The notes under the pieces were generated by a model. That model made no database searches. It was given only the letters and a program-made list of their open reading frames with translations, and had not been told where the DNA came from. DNA of 15,762 nt from Acidimicrobiales bacterium. Its GTDB lineage: Bacteria; Actinomycetota; Acidimicrobiia; Acidimicrobiales; Poriferisodalaceae. Position numbers and translations under genes: made by a program. Positions 14,330-15,762 of this stretch are shown in pieces (position 1 is the first letter of the stretch; each line of letters starts with the position of its first letter). Location of the stretch: the NCBI GenBank assembly GCA_030749275.1, contig JASMKJ010000190.1:1-15762 (forward strand), given 5' to 3'.

Positions 14330-15508
14330 TTAGCTACTCGATTCGCTCAGTAATGATGCAGCGGCTTCTAGTCCGCCACTTCCCAGCGGGATGCCACAAG
14401 TTCTTAACGATGCCTCTACTGCTCCTAATGCGCCCATGATCATCGGCGCATTCAGGTCACCAAGGTGTCCGATGCGAAAAGCCGAGCCAGCAAGCGGCCC
14501 TATCCCCGATCCCATCGTGACGTTGAAACGCTCATGGGCCACCTGTAACACCTTGTCAGCATCATGTTGTTCAGTCAGGCGCACGCACGTGACACTGTTT
14601 GATCGTTCGTCCGCATTGACGGCATTGAACTGGATCGCCCCGGCGCTGCTCCACGCTTGGACCGCGGCCCGGACCGCGTCTGCCAGGAGTTGGTGTCGGT
14701 TAGTCACCGCGTCGATTCCGCCCTCCTCGTCAATCATGGTGAGAGCTTCCTCCAACCCGAATAGATGATGTATGGGTGGAGTGCCGCAAAACATTCGGTA
14801 CCCCTCGACTTCGAGTCGACGTCTCCAATCCCAATAGAAGCGGTGCCGTGAATTTTGGTACGCCGCCGAAACTGCACGTTCGCTGATCCCGGTGAATGCA
14901 AGTCCAACCGGCATCATCAGTCCCTTCTGGCTTACGGCCAGACACGCATCCACATTCAGCTCGTCAACGTGAAGTGGGGTACACCCAAAGGAAGCAATCG
15001 AGTCCACCACCAGCAAAGCTGCATGATCTAGGTCATCGAGGACAGATCTGACAGCTTTAAGATCGGTGGTCACGCCAGTAGATGTTTCGGTATGGGCTAA
15101 TAGAACGCCTTCGATTCGCTTACCGGCATCGGTGGAGAGGGCTTCGTGGAGAGCATTGGGGTCCACGCCCTGGCGCCATCCCGTCTCAAACCATTGAACG
15201 TCCAGTCCGTGGGCTTCACACATTTCGCCCCATCTATGACTGAAATGCCCACTGTCACATAGGAGCACTGGAGCTCCGACATCGAAGAGGTTGGTAACGG
15301 TCGCTTCCCACGCCCCGTGGCCGGTACTTGTGTAACCAATGAGTGGTCCAGAGTTAGCCATATGACGGTTGACATTTATGAGGCAAGACTCGAGCAACAC
15401 CGCGAATTCTTCGGTCCCGAAATCGATGGCCGGTCGTGCCATCGCGCGAAGGATTCGGTCGGGGATGTTGGTGGGTCCCGGGTTCTGTATAAAGGTGCGG
15501 CCGCTCAC
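14330..15508 (-). CDS. Class V aminotransferase, serine/alanine-glyoxylate type
   Basis: The 392-residue protein is a PLP-dependent aminotransferase of fold type I, class V. It opens with FIQNPGPTNIP, typical of serine-glyoxylate/alanine-glyoxylate aminotransferases. Asp169 (LLVVDSIASFG) should bind the PLP pyridine nitrogen, and Lys195 (VSQKGLMMPVG) is the Schiff-base lysine. Arg345 (FRIGHLGDLN) should bind the substrate carboxylate. These enzymes move an amino group from serine, alanine or another amino acid to glyoxylate or another keto acid; the exact pair is unknown. The GTG at 15508 is used because the conserved N-terminus begins just behind it and TACCTT lies 7 nt upstream. It leads a tight operon with the CinA-like and APH genes. 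The 105 bp upstream contains no gene. Confidence 0.9.
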   Translation of the reverse strand: MSGRTFIQNPGPTNIPDRILRAMARPAIDFGTEEFAVLLESCLINVNRHMANSGPLIGYTSTGHGAWEATVTNLFDVGAPVLLCDSGHFSHRWGEMCEAHGLDVQWFETGWRQGVDPNALHEALSTDAGKRIEGVLLAHTETSTGVTTDLKAVRSVLDDLDHAALLVVDSIASFGCTPLHVDELNVDACLAVSQKGLMMPVGLAFTGISERAVSAAYQNSRHRFYWDWRRRLEVEGYRMFCGTPPIHHLFGLEEALTMIDEEGGIDAVTNRHQLLADAVRAAVQAWSSAGAIQFNAVNADERSNSVTCVRLTEQHDADKVLQVAHERFNVTMGSGIGPLAGSAFRIGHLGDLNAPMIMGALGAVEASLRTCGIPLGSGGLEAAASLLSESSS

Positions 15509-15515
15509 TGTTTCG

Positions 15516-15521
15516 AAGGTA
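15516..15521 (-). promoter_or_regulatory. Candidate -10 box (TACCTT) for leaderless aminotransferase mRNA
   Basis: On the minus strand TACCTT lies exactly 7 nt before the aminotransferase GTG, with no Shine-Dalgarno sequence. The spacing is the same as at the phosphoribosyltransferase gene. A transcription start inside the gap would separate this operon from the enoyl-CoA hydratase gene. Inferred. Confidence 0.35.
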
Positions 15522-15613
15522 TCTCGATTTCTAGGCGCAAGCGCGGCGTTTACCTATTCCTCGAGTCGCTACGACGCGTTGAAATCACTGGTGGTTGCTC
15601 AACTCTTGTTGGT

Positions 15614-15762
15614 TTATCGGCCCGAAAACGTCGGTTCGCGTTTATCGACAAAAGCTTTGACCGCTTCCTTGTGGTCTTCTGTCTTGCCGCAGTGAATGTG
15701 GTGTGCCGCCTCCATATCTAGGCACTCTCCCATTTCGCCATTCACCGCACGATTGAGGTTTT
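15614..15762 (-). CDS. Enoyl-CoA hydratase/isomerase family protein, C-terminal end (5' end outside window)
   Basis: Reading the minus strand from the right edge gives 48 residues and a TAA at 15614-15616. They end with GKTEDHKEAVKAFVDKREPTF, SGR. The pattern of a helix followed by E-x-x-x-A-F-x-E/D-K-R-x-P-x-F-x-G is the hallmark C-terminus of crotonase-superfamily proteins, which hydrate or isomerise acyl-CoA. The active-site regions are outside the window, so the exact reaction cannot be told. The upstream part LNRAVNGEMGECLDMEAAHH is consistent with the trimerisation helix before it. It is on the same strand as the aminotransferase operon, 105 bp upstream. Confidence 0.85.
   Translation of the reverse strand, partial: NLNRAVNGEMGECLDMEAAHHIHCGKTEDHKEAVKAFVDKREPTFSGR

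Noticed and set aside
15317..15721. 134-codon open frame on the plus strand
   Set aside because: It overlaps the aminotransferase N-terminus and the enoyl-CoA hydratase C-terminus in antisense and has no family features.

Overview
The window (15,762 bp, moderate GC by eye) is dense bacterial chromosome with twelve complete genes and two genes cut by the window edges. Two F420-dependent luciferase-like oxidoreductases, CaiB/BaiF CoA-transferase, AMP-forming acyl-CoA ligase, AtsA-like arylsulfatase and DUF4015 families together suggest an F420-using actinobacterium, perhaps an aquatic Acidimicrobiia-type lineage. A Chloroflexota (SAR202-like) origin cannot be excluded. No rRNA, tRNA, CRISPR array, insertion sequence or phage gene was seen.

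Left part (1-5295): the C-terminal part of an arylsulfatase (+) faces a two-gene operon (-) of a GNAT acetyltransferase and a membrane-anchored YceI-like protein. Then come queF (+), which makes preQ1 for queuosine, a Gpt-like phosphoribosyltransferase (-), and a 660-residue protein (+). That protein joins a cytoplasmic winged helix, one membrane span, Ig-like domains and a DUF4015 glycosidase-like domain. It is the most unusual protein in the window.

Centre (5313-12610): two divergent operons. The leftward one encodes an F420/LLM oxidoreductase and an acyl-CoA ligase. The rightward one encodes a class C beta-lactamase-fold serine hydrolase, a second LLM oxidoreductase and a 779-residue tandem CaiB/BaiF CoA-transferase. 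Start codons are tight or overlapping (TGA-GTG-ATG and ATGA junctions). Together they look like one pathway that hydrolyses, CoA-activates and oxidises an unknown organic acid or ester. The 364-bp gap between them holds a perfect 8-6-8 inverted repeat overlapping candidate promoters on both strands, and a GC-rich stretch with three hairpins that would lie in a long leader of the leftward mRNA.

Right part (12623-15762): a leftward block of an enoyl-CoA hydratase/isomerase (C-terminal end only), a class V aminotransferase of the serine/alanine-glyoxylate type, a divergent CinA-like protein starting directly at the aminotransferase stop codon, and an APH-fold phosphotransferase. The last three probably form one operon. 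Several starts without a Shine-Dalgarno sequence have a TANNNT hexamer 6-7 nt upstream, which suggests leaderless transcription.
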